Origin: Diogma glabrata
Taxonomy: Eukaryota > Arthropoda > Insecta > Diptera > Cylindrotomidae
Direction: 5' to 3'
Length of the DNA: 64,000 nt
Assembly: GCA_963693315.1 (NCBI GenBank)
Contig: OY856187.1
Coordinates: 377,962,053 to 378,026,052, forward strand
The notes under the pieces were generated by a model, which ran no database searches, was not told where the DNA came from, and saw nothing but the letters and a program-made list of their open reading frames with translations. Made by a program: the position numbers and the translations under genes. Of this stretch, positions 1 through 12,206 are shown piece by piece. How positions within the stretch are numbered: the first letter of the stretch is position 1; the number at the start of each line of letters is the position of its first letter.

Positions 1-128
1 TCAGCGTGCAAGATCGTGCTAAATTTTTAATTGATTTTATTTTTTAGACTTCCCTGTTAATAGAAGCGTGCATATGTTCACTTTTGCGGCCGCTAATAAC
101 AGTTTCGATGGTTGCGACTGATGACTGA

Positions 129-431
129 ATTGGTATCTTCGGTATAGAGGTTCTGGATATGGTATCTCTATAAATTTCGTACTGAATTGGTATGTCTATA
201 AATTTCGGCGAAATGATGTCGAACTGAGAGGCAGAGTTTCTTTCCTTAAATTCTTCTGAAAGATAAATTTTGGAATAATAAACTAGTTCCCCGTATTTGA
301 GGGTAGTTAAGTTGTGATTAGTTGTTCGTTTACGCTTGAAACCAGGAGGTATACTTTTGACTTTTTGAAAGACAGGCGGTTCTGAGAGATTTGTAGTAAA
401 TCCTTCTTAATTTATGATTAAATAACTGTTT
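129..431. repeat. Direct repeat, left copy, flanking the Gypsy element
   Basis: This stretch recurs in the same orientation at 8223..8522 with only a few differences, including a 3-base indel near the start. The right copy directly abuts the end of the 3' LTR, whereas the left copy is about 330 bp away from the inverted LTR. It is far too long for a target-site duplication (4-6 bp in Gypsy elements). It contains no convincing open frame. It could be a duplicated host segment, part of an older element, or a product of misassembly. Confidence 0.85.
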
Positions 432-747
432 GGTGAAAAAAAAAATAAATTTAATAAATAAATTATATCAAATAAATTATAGATAAATTAATAAAAATAA
501 ATAAAAAATAATAAAAATAATAAATTATAGATTAATTAAAAAATTAATAAATTATATCAATAAATTATTATTTATTATAAATTAGTAACGGATTTAATAA
601 TAAAACTCAATATGAATATACGTGACAAATTGAACTCAAAACATCGTAAGATGGATAATAATTGCTCCATATATACACACTAACCTTTATTATCAGAACT
701 AAAAAAAACCAGAAAAATGAATATGAATATTTATTTTAAACATAAAG
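432..747. other. AT-rich stretch outside the inverted LTR, probable inverted 5' leader
   Basis: The first half is very AT-rich with AATAAA-like runs. Read on the minus strand, the part next to the primer-binding-like site at 748..762 sits where the 5' untranslated leader of a retrotransposon would lie. No open frame is seen. Confidence 0.4.
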
Positions 748-762
748 CCATTTTGGGCGCCA
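748..762 (-). promoter_or_regulatory. Primer-binding-site-like motif outside the inverted LTR
   Basis: On the minus strand this reads TGGCGCCCAAAATGG, one base after the TTACA end of the inverted LTR. TGGCGCC complements the 3' end of a tRNA ending in GGCGCCA, as used by retroelements primed by Lys-type tRNA. It faces away from gag-pol, so in this arrangement it could not prime synthesis of the gag-pol strand. The motif is seen; its role is inferred. Confidence 0.6.
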
Positions 763-763
763 C

Positions 764-1836
764 TGTAATAAACTGTTATAAATCATTACAAATACAGTCA
801 ATGCACTATTATATGTACAATGTAATGAATCGATTAAAAGTTCCTTACAGACCTTGAAGTGAATGTTGTTTGCGGTGCAGCTAATTAACCCGCTAGCTCT
901 AGTGGTGTTGGGAATGGGTTACCGCTACTCCAAGGTTTAAATTAATAGCTGCTTATTCACTCATATTCGAATCACTAATTTCGATCACCATCACCAGACT
1001 TACATTCTCATTATTTTAATTACATTAGCCACACATTTACTTTAAAGATTTAAGATTAATAAAAAAAAATATATAAAAATGAAACCTGTGGTTGATGATT
1101 TGGTTGCTTGTTTCCTTCCTTTGCTTCTGGTTAACTCTCTGATGTTTGTTCTATTCAGGACCAGCAGGAACATCCAAGTTTAATTCATTTACAGCACAGC
1201 AGCATAAAAAGGTGGCCGAAATAATTTTTCCTTTGATTAACAAAGGAAATAAAACAGTTTACTTTAATTTAAATTTCTGTTGCTTTTGTTTTATTTTTGT
1301 TTCCAATGAAATCTTTTAATTTATTTTTATGATAGTTTTTACAATTTTTGTTAATTAATTTTCAAATTCACTAAAATTAACTTGATTCGATATCATTAAC
1401 TTAAACATTAATTAAACATGAATCCGTTTTTTAATATTAAGCATAAAGTTTTTGTTAAATATTTTTAGATTTTACACAAACTAATTGTTTTTAAACAAAC
1501 AAATACATTGTTTTTAGACATGTAATATATAAACAATACATTGTTTTAAAAAAAACTTTTTAATAACTATTTTTTTATATTTTAATTGTATTGAAAAATT
1601 TTCTATTTATTTAATTATTTTTTTTTTAATATTTTCAATTTTATTCAATCGACTGTTTAATTCAAGAGTCGAGATCAAAAAGAAAGAAACAATTTCAATT
1701 CATTTCAAAATGTGATTTTTTGTTTTTTTTATTAAAAAAAAGTCACCGGTTACTGTATTGTATTTTTTTATGAATAACTGATCTAATGTTTAGAACAAAA
1801 ATGTAATTCTCATTTCTTGTAAACTTTATGGTTACA
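764..1836 (-). repeat. LTR of the Gypsy element, in reverse orientation
   Basis: This 1,073-bp segment is the reverse complement of 7151..8222 over its whole length, with scattered mismatches. In its own orientation it begins TGTAACC and ends TTACA, the TG...CA termini of an LTR. A normal element would carry it in the same direction as the 3' copy. Here the two LTRs form a terminal inverted repeat around gag-pol. Simple A/T runs dominate the centre. Confidence 0.9.
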
Positions 1837-1838
1837 AA

Positions 1839-3895
1839 TTGGATCCTTCATTACTGGAACCAGACGAGCTAAAAATAGAATGTGCCTTAAGAAATATCAA
1901 AGGTTTACAATCGGTACAGTTGACTATGCTGCACTTTTGTTTAGAACAAGAAGCTACAGGAGCAGATCAAACCCCAAAATTTCCACATCTTGCTGCTAGT
2001 AAAAATCCCAAACGAGAATTAGCTTTGTGTGCTTCCAAAATAATTGAAATTCAGGAGTCATTGATCATCGCACTTCGTTCGGTTACCAATCATAAATCCC
2101 TTATTCTCGATTCAATGAAATCTCGTGCCTATCACTACCGTCAGAGACTTAATCGAATATCTTCATCTTCTGCAGTTGCAGACGATTATCTTTATGTTTC
2201 AGAGCTATGTGATAAGCTGATAAATGCTTTAAATGATGCAACTATTGATGACGTTAACTTGGACAAGTCGATTAATGATTTGGAGGATATTGACAGTTCT
2301 AAAGCTAAGGTGATAATAGAAACAGCTGAAAACATCAATGAACCATCAACATCTAAACAAACTGAAATGCCGTCTGTAAATTCAGTTATCGATTTTGGCA
2401 AACAACTGATCTACAAAAATTTAGTCCCATCGGTCGATTTTTCTAGTTCAGATCCGTTGACAATGTCTAATCTGCCAAGCGCTGAACTGCTGCCTGTTAA
2501 CTCTATTAAAACATCTTCTTCCGTCAATTACTTACTACCTTATTTAGCCAACCCATCTATTGCTAACAATATACCTACTACTACAACTATATCAAATAAA
2601 CAACCTCAATCTATAACTTCACAACCTCTAATTGATCCTGTACAAGTCGATTTTAATATACAACCTCCATTTTCAGAATCATTACATACTGTGTTATCTC
2701 ATTTGATGACTATGAGCAATTTGAATACCGTTTCAAATCCCATAATTTCTACACAACCAATTTTAAGTTCGCAAATACAGCCTGTAGCTTCAAGTCCAAA
2801 TATTCCACAACCCCACTCTGAAAGTAACTTTGGACGTAGACAGCACTCTTTCGATAATCATAGTAAGTCGTTCCCTTCAATACATAATTGGAATCTCTCA
2901 TTCGATGGTTCAAAAGATGGAATAAATGTTGAGCGGTTTTTATATCGAGTAGAAACAAACGCATCAACGTACAACATACCTTCATACATTCTAATTAGTG
3001 ATATTCAGTATTTGTTGAAAGGGAAGGCATTGAATTGGTTCTGGGCATATAGAGAAGCCAATCATCCGATATCCTGGGTTGAACTGCGAAACGCTTTGAA
3101 GAGACAGTTCAAAGATGAAAAAAACGATTTTGATATCCGCCAGACTATTGGTAATAGAAAGCAAAAGCCAAATGAATTTTTTCAGGATTTTTACAGTGCT
3201 ATTACAGAATTAACTTTGGCTTTATCTGAACCATTAAGCGATTTTGAACTTATGCTTATTCTACATGGAAATATGCGGCCTGGATTAAAGGAAAAACTAG
3301 CGGGAAGAAAATTTGGTTCATCTGCTGAACTTTTTGATGAATGTGTACACATAGAAAGTTCTTGGCGTCAAATAAATTATATTCCTGAACGTAATGTAAA
3401 TTTTTCTGTTGCCCCGAGACCAAATACTTCTGAAACAAATATTCATTCACGTCCTAATTTTCGTGCTGTAAATGAAATGGATAGAGATTCGTTTTCTGAA
3501 CCTTATACTTACACCAGACCTGTAGAAGCATCAACTTCTTTTGGCCAAACCGGCAATGTGTCTGCTTTTGTACCAACTGCCTCAAGTAATCTGTCGCCAT
3601 CAATTCCTTCTATTTACTGGACAAGGTTTGCTGTTGGAATTGCAGATTACTTGGTCATTTTTACTACAATTGCCCTAAAGATCTTCAGCATATTTTTTGT
3701 CGTGGCTGTGGACAAGCTGAATTAACATTTGAATTCTGTCCAAAATGTCAGGGAAACTGGAAACGGGTAGTGAGACCTGGGATGCAAGCTCCCCGAAATA
3801 CTCCACAATTTCCCAGAACAAATTCAGAGACAGAAGAAGCAGCATCCAACACGGATCGCGAGTTTTATGCAATGCTGAAGAACAACAATCGATAA
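1839..3895 (+). pseudogene. gag: Ty3/Gypsy gag, frameshifted and probably 5'-truncated
   Basis: Gag forms the retrotransposon particle and binds its RNA. The open frame runs from the inverted LTR without a credible ATG (its first codon is TTG), so the true N-terminus may be lost. The region around residues 345-520 looks like a retrotransposon capsid domain (SFDGSKDGINVERFLYRVE; LKGKALNWFW). Near 3600-3625 the frame shifts: the zinc knuckle CX2CX4HX4C, starting with the Cys codon at 3632 or 3635, and a second cysteine cluster (CRGC...CPKC) lie in another frame, which ends with TAA at 3893. The first frame instead runs into a spurious hydrophobic tail ending at 3725. The repaired gag frame would overlap pol by about 150 bases in the -1 frame, as expected for ribosomal frameshifting. 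Gypsy assignment is secure; the clade is not. Confidence 0.85.
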
Positions 3896-6800
3896 ACATG
3901 TCTAACAAAACAAAACCAAATATTAATCTCCAAACTACAAATAACAAAATTTTATCTCGATTTCGTCCTCGGAATTTTAAATATTTTCAGTTAAAGCGTA
4001 ATATTCGCAAAACTGTCGCATCGTCTAACTTATGCACAAAAGAGTCGGATAATCGTATCTATGCTGATGTACTTATAGCTGGTTTTCCAGTTAAAGGTCT
4101 TCTTGATAGTAGAGCTAGTATAACTGTTCTAGGCGCTGGCTCAGAATACCTTATTACAGAACCTCGTGTCCGTTTTTATAATCATCCAACTTTGTTGTCT
4201 ACTGCGTCAGGTGAAACACAACGAATTTTGGGACATATTCGAGCGTTGGTTTCATATTCAGGAAAACAACGAATGATGCGTATTTTTATAGCTCCTGGGC
4301 TCAAACAGAAACTCTATCTTGGGATAGATTTTTGGAAATTATTCGGGATAATGCCTCAGATGGTTGAAGATCTTTCTCTGCGTATTCGTTCGCCCGAACC
4401 ACTTCCTGAAAGACACCAGCTCTCACACGATCACTCAGCTAAGCTTTGTCGCATTATAGATTCTTTTCCTTCATTTACTAAACAAGGACTCGGTAAAACA
4501 CACCTTCTTGCCCACTCTATAGATGTTGGTCCTGCAAAACCAATTAAACAACGCTTTTATCCAGTTTCTCCGATCGTTGTAAAAGATCTTTATGAAGAAA
4601 TCGATAGAATGCTTTCTCTTGGAGTTATCGAAGAAAGCAATAGTTCTTGGAGTAGTCCCGTAGCAATTGTCAAAAAGTCAAATGGGAAAAAAAGACTTTG
4701 TCTAGACGCCAGACGACTCAACGACGTGACTGTCAAAGATGCTTATGGACTACCGATAATTGATGGTCTTCTGAGTAGACTTAGTGATACTCACTTTATA
4801 AGCGCAATCGACCTCAAAGACGCATTTTGGCAGATTCCGTTAGAACATTCATCGCGAGACAAAACAGCTTTTACAGTCCCTGGTCGTCCACTATACCAAT
4901 TTACGGTAATGCCGTTTGGGTTGTGCAATGCACCTCAAACAATGAGCAAACTTATGGACAGAGTCATCCCTCACCAGCTTCATGATAGAATTTTTGTATA
5001 CTTAGATGATTTGTTAATTATTTCCGCTACATTTGAAGAACATATGCAGCTCCTGACTGAAGTATCAGGCAGATTGAAGCAAGCTAATTTGACTATAAAT
5101 GTGGAAAAGAGCAAATTCTGTTTAACGTCTACAAGATATCTTGGATTTGTCGTAGGTGGAGGTACTTTACAAGTCGATAAAGAAAAAGTGGCCGCTGTCG
5201 CTAATTTTCCACAACCTAAAACTGTTCGTCAAATTCGTCGATTCCTTGGTATGTCCGGTTGGTATTCACGATTCATCCCTAGCTATGCCACGCTAGCAAC
5301 ACCTTTAACAGACCTATTAGGAAAACCAAAATTTCATTGGAGCATGGAATGTCAAGGAGCATTTGATCAAATTAAAGAAAAATTAACCTGAGCCCCAGTA
5401 CTAACTCACCCTGATTTCACACGGACTTTTCACATACAGTGCGACGCTTCAAAGCTTGGCGTGGGGAGTGTATTATTTCAAAAAGACGAAAATGATTATG
5501 ACCGTCCAATTGCATACTTTTCCAAGAAGCTAAATCGATCACAAAAAAACTATTCAATAACTGAGCTTGAATGCTACGCGGCAGTTTTAAGCGTAAAAAA
5601 ATTTCGCCCCTACATCGAAGGTTATACTTTTGTTATCATCACAGACACTAGCTTAAAGTGGTTAATGAACCAAAAGGATTTGTCTGGACGACTAGCTAGA
5701 TGGAGCCTTAAATTACAAGGTTTCAATTTTACCATTGAGCACCGTAAGGGAACTGCAAATATTGTACCTGATTCTCTGTCTCGAGCATTCTCCTCTGAAG
5801 ATTTGTCGGTCGAATCTTTCTCATTAAGTTATACCGCATTTCTGTGTCCTGAATATTTAGAGCTGATAAACAAAATAGAAAATTTAAAGACGGAATCAAA
5901 CTTTTCACTTCGAGACGGCAAGGTTTACATACAGACTCCGCAAAGCCAAAACAGTTCAAATCCTTCATATCGTCTTTATGTTCCTAACCCTCTTGTTCCG
6001 AAATTACTCTATTCTTATCATGATTCTCCATCAGCAGGTCATCTTGGAATTTTTAAAACGTTCGAAAGATTAAGAAAATTATACTTTTGGCCAAAAATGT
6101 TTCAGACTGTTAAAGAGTATATAAAACGTTGTGAGTTATGTAAGACTTCGAAAGCACCAAATTTTTTGACAAGACCACCGATGGGAAGTTCTGATCTTCC
6201 AACTGTTCCTTGACCGCGGATCTATATCGATTTCTTAGGTCCTTACCCTCGCAGTCGTGTCGGTTTTACCCATATAATGGTTGTTGTTGACCACTTTACT
6301 AAATTTTTAATTATTGAGCCCTTACGATCCGCAACATCAGAGAGTGCCATCGGCGTTCTTCAGAAAAGAGTTTTCAATTTATTTGGAGTTCCTGAGGTTG
6401 TAGTGAGTGACAACGGTAAACAATTTGTTTCCTCAAAATTTCAATCTTATCTGTCTAAGTTTAACGTACGACACATTTTTACTCCAAAATACAGTCCGCA
6501 GTCTAATGCTTCCGAACGTACAAATCGCACTATTTTGGCAGCAATCCGATCATATCTAGATACAGATCACCGCGATTGGGATTTACATCTCGATGAAATT
6601 GGCTGCGCTATGCGATCAGCAATCCACGACGCGATTGGAACTAGTCCTTATAAAGCTGTATTTGGAAGGGAAATGATAGTTCACGCTGAAACATACGAAT
6701 TATTACGAAAATTGGATTGTTTGGAAGATTCTGATGTTCAGATTATCCATTCTGAAACCAATTTTGAAAAAACCCGAAGTGACATTAAAAAAGCCCTTCA

Positions 6801-7044
6801 AGCTGCATCAAAATTACATGCACATACATACAATCTACGAAGTCGTAAACGTTCTTTCAATATAGGTCAAATTGTGCATGTAAGAAATTTTGTACAAAGT
6901 GATGCTACCAAGCGATTTTCAGCCAAACTAGCCCCTAAGTTTGTAAAAGCCTGTATAAAGCAGAAAGTCGGAAATGTAGCCTATAGATGTGTGGATGAGA
7001 AAGAAAATGAAATTGGTGTATATCATGTCAAGGATATCTTATAA
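3745..7044 (+). pseudogene. pol: Ty3/Gypsy pol (protease, RT, RNase H, integrase) with two nonsense codons
   Basis: Pol makes and integrates the cDNA. One frame of 1,100 codons spans the region and is interrupted by TGA at 5389 and at 6211, each where a Trp codon is expected. Domains in order: aspartic protease near residue 121, where the expected D-S/T-G reads D-S-R (AGA at 4111); reverse transcriptase with the YLDD box at residues 419-422; RNase H (IQCDASKLGVGS, about residue 564); integrase with an HHCC zinc finger (about 6020-6150) and catalytic Asp 6289, Asp 6409 and Glu 6514, giving D-X34-E spacing. The order RT-RH-IN is that of Ty3/Gypsy. No env frame follows. With an inactive-looking protease and two stops, the copy cannot make a working polyprotein. 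Confidence 0.93.
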
Positions 7045-7150
7045 TTTTTGTCTAATGTTGGATCAAAATGAAGTTGATTATCTTTTGTCATAATGCATAA
7101 ATGTATCCCAGCATGAGACTTCTTAAGGGTCATGAGGCAGCCCCACGATT
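7045..7150 (+). other. 3' untranslated segment before the LTR
   Basis: A 106-bp spacer lies between the pol stop and the 3' LTR. A short purine-rich patch (GGGTCATGAGGCAG, about 7128) is the only candidate polypurine tract and is a weak one. Confidence 0.4.
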
Positions 7151-8222
7151 TGTAACCATAAAGTTTACAAGAAATGAGAATTACATTTTTGTTCTAAACA
7201 TTAGATCAGTTATTCATAAAAAAATACAATACAGTAACCGGTGACTTTTTTTTAATAAAAAAACAAAAAATCACATTTTGAAATGAATTGAAATTGTTTC
7301 TTTCTTTTTGATCTCGACTCTTGAATTAAACAGTCGATTGAATAAAATTGAAAATATAAAAAAAAATAATTAAATAAATAGAAAATTTTTCAATACAATT
7401 AAAATATAAAAAAATAGTTATTAAAAAGTTTTTTTTTTAAAACAATGTATTGTTTATATATTACATGTCTAAAAACAATGTATTTGTTTGTTTAAAAACA
7501 ATTAGTTTGTGTAAAATCTAAAAATATTTAACAAAAACTTTATGCTTAATATTAAAAAACGGATTCATGTTTAATTAATGTTTAAGTTAATGATATCGAA
7601 TCAAGTTAATTTTAGTGAATTTGAAAATTAATTAACAAAAATTGTAAAAACTATCATAAAAATAAATTAAAAGATTTCATTGGAAACAAAAATAAAACAA
7701 AAGCAACAGAAATTTAAATTAAAGTAAACTGTTTTATTTCCTTTGTTAATCAAAGGAAAAATTATTTCGGCCACCTTTTTATGCTGCTGTGCTGTAAATG
7801 AATTAAACTTGGATGTTCCTGCTGGTCCTGAATAGAACAAACATCAGAGAGTTAACCAGAAGCAAAGGAAGGAAACAAGCAACCAAATCATCAACCACAG
7901 GTTTCATTTTTATATATTTTTTTTTATTAATCTTAAATCTTTAAAGTAAATGTGTGGCTAATGTAATTAAAATAATGAGAATGTAAGTCTGGTGATGGTG
8001 ATCGAAATTAGTGATTCGAATATGAGTGAATAAGCAGCTATTAATTTAAACCTTGGAGTAGCGGTAACCCATTCCCAACACCACTAGAGCTAGCGGGTTA
8101 ATTAGCAGCACCGCAAACAACATTCACTTCAAGGTCTGTAAGGAACTTTTAATCGATTCATTACATTGTACATATAATAGTGCATTGACTGTATTTGTAA
8201 TGATTTATAACAGTTCATTACA
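7151..8222 (+). repeat. 3' LTR of the Gypsy element, forward orientation
   Basis: This 1,072-bp LTR starts TGTAACC and ends CATTACA. It matches 764..1836 in reverse complement, and the start lies 106 bp after pol. The base after the LTR begins the right copy of the flanking repeat. No obvious 4-6-bp target-site duplication matches the left end. Confidence 0.9.
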
Positions 8223-8522
8223 ATTGGTATCTTCATAGAGGTTCTGAATATGGTATCTCTATAAATTTCGTACTGAATTGGTATGTCTATAAATTTCGGC
8301 GAAATGATGTCGAACTGAGAGGCAGAGTTTCTTTCCTTAAATTCTTCTGAAAGATAAATTTTGGAATAATAAACTAGTTCCCCGTATTTGAGGGTAGTTA
8401 AGTTGTGATTAGTTGTTCGTTTACGCTTGAAACCAGGAGGTATACTTTTGACTTTTTGAAAGACAGGCGGTTCTGAGAGATTTGTAGTAAATCCTTCTTA
8501 ATTTATGATTAAATAACTGTTT
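8223..8522. repeat. Direct repeat, right copy, flanking the Gypsy element
   Basis: This is the partner of 129..431. It begins exactly at the end of the LTR, and identity stops at AATAACTGTTT, the same point as in the left copy. Confidence 0.85.
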
Positions 8523-9080
8523 CAGTGAGGAGTTTGATTAAACTGAGCTAAGAACGCCTGTATATTTAACGGTTTAAACAAATGACTTTTGCGTAAACGG
8601 GCAAATGTTGTCTCAAGAACAGATGATACATGAATAGATGTGATGTCTAAGAAAGCTATCTTTGTCTTTAACAAAGTTGCGTTTATCAGCTTTGGTAACA
8701 CTGCGCGACAGCCCAAATCCGCTTGGGTTCTGATTACCGGGAAAAGTTATATCGATAAAAAAAAAGTTATACGTGCCCCGACGTTTCGCTGAGTCACGTC
8801 TAGGAATCGAGATATATCGATTTGAAGTTAATAAGTATCATATAGGGAAAATTGTCACGTTTGGGGGTCTTTTTTGACATAACTCGAGAACGACTAGTCC
8901 GATGCTGAAACAAATTTAGAAATTAGGAATTACAATTCCCTTAATCTACTGATATGCCATACTGAAAAAGTAACGAAAAAATAACAAATATAATAATAAA
9001 TAAATACATAAAGAAATAAAATAAAAATAATAAAATAAAATGAAAAAATAATAAAAATATAAAATAAAAATTTTTTTTTA

Positions 9081-9449
9081 TTTTTTATCATACGTAGTAT
9101 AGCTGCAGATTCAAACCGTCAGTTAACATACATTCGTTTTCCCGTATCGATAATGTGGATTAATTTTGTAAATTTTCAATTATGTTTATGTTTAATTTAA
9201 TAATTTAACTGTTCAATTTTTAACCGTGATAATTATGTGTTATTTTTAATTTATTTGTGGCCGTTATAAATTGATAATCAGTTGGTTTTTTGCCTCTGTT
9301 TTAAATCCCTCAAAAACTCTAAAATACCAATCATTTGATAATGACTCACAAAAGGGTCGAAATATAATGTTAACACCAATCAAATAATGTGTTTGTAATT
9401 CATCAATCATTGGTTTGAATCTGCAGCTCTACTACGTATGATAAAAAAG
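9081..9449. mobile_element. Nested MITE with about 37-bp inverted ends
   Basis: The left end 9081..9117 and right end 9412..9449 are near-perfect reverse complements, sharing TCATACGTAGTA and CTGCAGATTCAAACC. The element is about 370 bp with no coding capacity, inserted in an AT-rich tract of the larger TIR element. Confidence 0.75.
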
Positions 9450-9548
9450 AATAAAAATACAAACCAGATAATAAAAATAAGCTTTTGCTTTGTAATTTAA
9501 AAATAAAATAAAAATATAATAAAAATAGAAAAAATAAAATAAAAAAAA

Positions 9549-10022
9549 TATAATAAATAAATAATAAATAAATAATAAATAAATAATAAATAAATAATAA
9601 ATAAATAATAAATAAATAATAAATAAATAATAAATAAATAATAAATAAATAATAAATAAATAATAAATAAATAATAAATAAATAATAAATAAATAATAAA
9701 TAAATAATAAATAAATAATAAATAAATAATAAATAAATAATAAATAAATAATAAATAAATAATAAATAAATAATAAATAAATAATAAATAAATAATAAAT
9801 AAATAATAAATAAATAATAAATAAATAATAAATAAATAATAAATAAATAATAAATAAATAATAAATAAATAATAAATAAATAATAAATAAATAATAAATA
9901 AATAATAAATAAATAATAAATAAATAATAAATAAATAATAAATAAATAATAAATAAATAATAAATAAATAATAAATAAATAATAAATAAATAATAAATAA
10001 ATAATAAATAAATAATAAATAA
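9549..10022. repeat. 11-bp minisatellite (AAATAAATAAT)n
   Basis: About 43 nearly perfect copies of the 11-bp unit AAATAAATAAT form a head-to-tail array. The flanks decay into looser ATAA repeats to about 10260. The homogeneity suggests recent expansion. Confidence 0.95.
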
Positions 10023-10923
10023 GTAATAAATAATAATAATAGATAATAATAATAAAAAATAAATAATAATAATAAATAATAACTAATAATAAATAATAAT
10101 TATAATAGTAATGAATAATAATAAATAATAATAATAATAAATAATAATAATAATAAATAATAATAATAATATAATAAAATATAATAAAAATATAATAATA
10201 TAAAATAAAATTATAATGAAAATAATAAAATAAAATAATAATATAAAATAAATAAATAAAAAAATAAAAAATAAATTAAAGATAGAAAATAAAAAATAAA
10301 AAAGTAAAAAAACAAAATAAATACACATAGACACATGTTCAAATACATTTAAAACAGTCAATTTTGGAGTTCATTCCAGTAAAAATATTAAAAAAAAATT
10401 CTATGAAAAATCAATATTCTTGTCAAAATGAGATACCTTTACTTAATTGTGAATAAAAGAGAAACGCGTTCATCGATTTTCATGATCCATGTCTCATTTT
10501 GTGCACAGATTATGTGATTTTACGTCAAAGTAATAAGACTTGACACTTTTTCCCGTTTTGAATTTTTCATGATTTTTTAAAATACAATTTTTTAATTTTT
10601 TACGCAAAAAATTATTTATTTTCTTCATAAGCTTATTTATAACTGCGAAACTGTTGATTGTGTAAAGAAATAGTATAAAAGCAGATTAAAGAAATTGTAA
10701 TTTTTAATTTTTTTCTAAATTTGTTTCAGTAAAATCGGACTAGTCGTTCTCGAGTAATGTCAAAAAAAAGGCCCCAAACTTGACAATTTCCCCTATATGA
10801 TACCTACTAACTTCAAATCGATATCGATCTCGATTCTTAGACGTGACCCAGCGAAACGCCAGGACACGTATAACTTTTTTTTGAGCGATATAACTTTTCC
10901 CGGTAGTCAGAACCCCAGCGGAT

Positions 10924-12206
10924 CACTGACCCCTACCATTTGTCGCACAGTGTAATTAGACCAGTCAGCGTAAAAAATACGTTTATAAAACAGTTCTTAA
11001 TTATATGTGATGCTCCTCAAAAATTTTAGAAGCAACAAGTTGTTTATATTAGTACATGAAATTATACCGTAGGCGTCTTAATAATTATTGCATGTGTTGC
11101 ACAAACCGGGACTCATTTAAATGTATCCTACAAAGATGCCAAAATATTCAAACCGGCAAATATCCGTTTTAGAGATTTCGGTTCATTTGATTCGAGATCG
11201 ATAGTTCAGAAAATTTTGCATTGCGCATCTGAGAACGATGTCCTGGGTAGACCCAAAGGGTTAATGTCTTGGGTTATGGTGTACAATATAACCAGCACAA
11301 CAAGTTAAGGCTGACCCTTCCTTTGGATGAACTAATATAGGACCTATATGTTGAATTTATTATTAATTGGGCCATCAAATTTTGATTCATGCTTGCTCTT
11401 TAAATGTAAAGAAAATTTTTATGTGTAATAAATAATAAATTGTAGATTCTTTTATCTTTCCATACTGGTCAATCTGGTTAGAGAGGTTTCATGTTTCTAA
11501 GCTCAACCCTTACAACACTTTTCTTCGTAAGATAGAGTCCTATCCTAATGCTATAATTCTTTAATAACTGGGTCAGCTATTATGACCGCTCTAAATGCGA
11601 TAAACACTATCACACCTTCTAAAATTCGATTTCAGACTTGTTTTAGCTTATTAATTGTCAGATATGATTAAAATTGGTAGATTTTTCTATGAAATCTACC
11701 TAAAATTGGAAAAACAACCCAATACAAATTTAACCAAGTAAAGAGACAATTGTTAATGTTTCAAAATAAAAAATTAAATATTTTATTTAAATTTTTTTTA
11801 TCATTTTATAACTTTTGATTGAATTACACAAATTTTCTTATAATTTTATTACTTTAATCATTATTATTAAATTGTATTAATTTATTATTATAATATTATT
11901 TTTTTTTGTATTTTATGCTTTTTATTCAACTTTATATTATATAAGAATAATTTTTTTTTTAATTCATAAATGCTAGTAATTGAAGCCTATTTTACATGAA
12001 TATTGGTTATTCGAAAATGAAATTTAAATAAAATAATAAAAATTACAAATTTTTAATTTAAATATAATTTTGATTAATTTCAAACTCATTGGAAAACATT
12101 ATTACTAAATTATTTTTTTGTTTTATTGTACATAAATTTTTTAAAGTAAAAAAAATATAATTAATTTCAATTGTCTTAAATTATAAAAATTAAATTTTTG
12201 TTTTAA
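10924..12206. other. No gene seen: region 3' of AstA
   Basis: AT-rich DNA with stops in all frames and no inverted-repeat structure that I can support. The part next to 12207 should hold the 3' UTR of AstA, which is transcribed leftward. Confidence 0.5.

Larger units (their letters stand above)
8717..10923. mobile_element. Non-autonomous DNA element with about 206-bp terminal inverted repeats
   Basis: Positions 8717..8922 and 10718..10923 are imperfect reverse complements of each other (for example CCGGGAAAAGTTATATCG near the left end and its complement near the right end). The interior has no transposase. It holds a nested MITE (9081..9449) and an 11-bp minisatellite (9549..10022), with AT-rich filler. 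The superfamily cannot be assigned, as no clear target-site duplication is seen. Frames across the AT repeats are low-complexity artefacts. Confidence 0.8.

Noticed and set aside
1839..1841. TTG start codon for gag
   Set aside because: Eukaryotic initiation at this TTG is unlikely; the frame runs in from the inverted LTR, so the real start is probably missing.
5389..6213. Recoded or read-through TGA codons in pol
   Set aside because: Both replace expected Trp and coexist with a damaged protease motif and a gag frameshift, so ordinary decay explains them. The host AstA and the Helitron gene show no sign of a variant code.
10083..10361. Hydrophobic 92-aa minus-strand frame
   Set aside because: Translation of AATAAT-type repeats gives Ile/Tyr/Phe/Leu runs; low complexity only.
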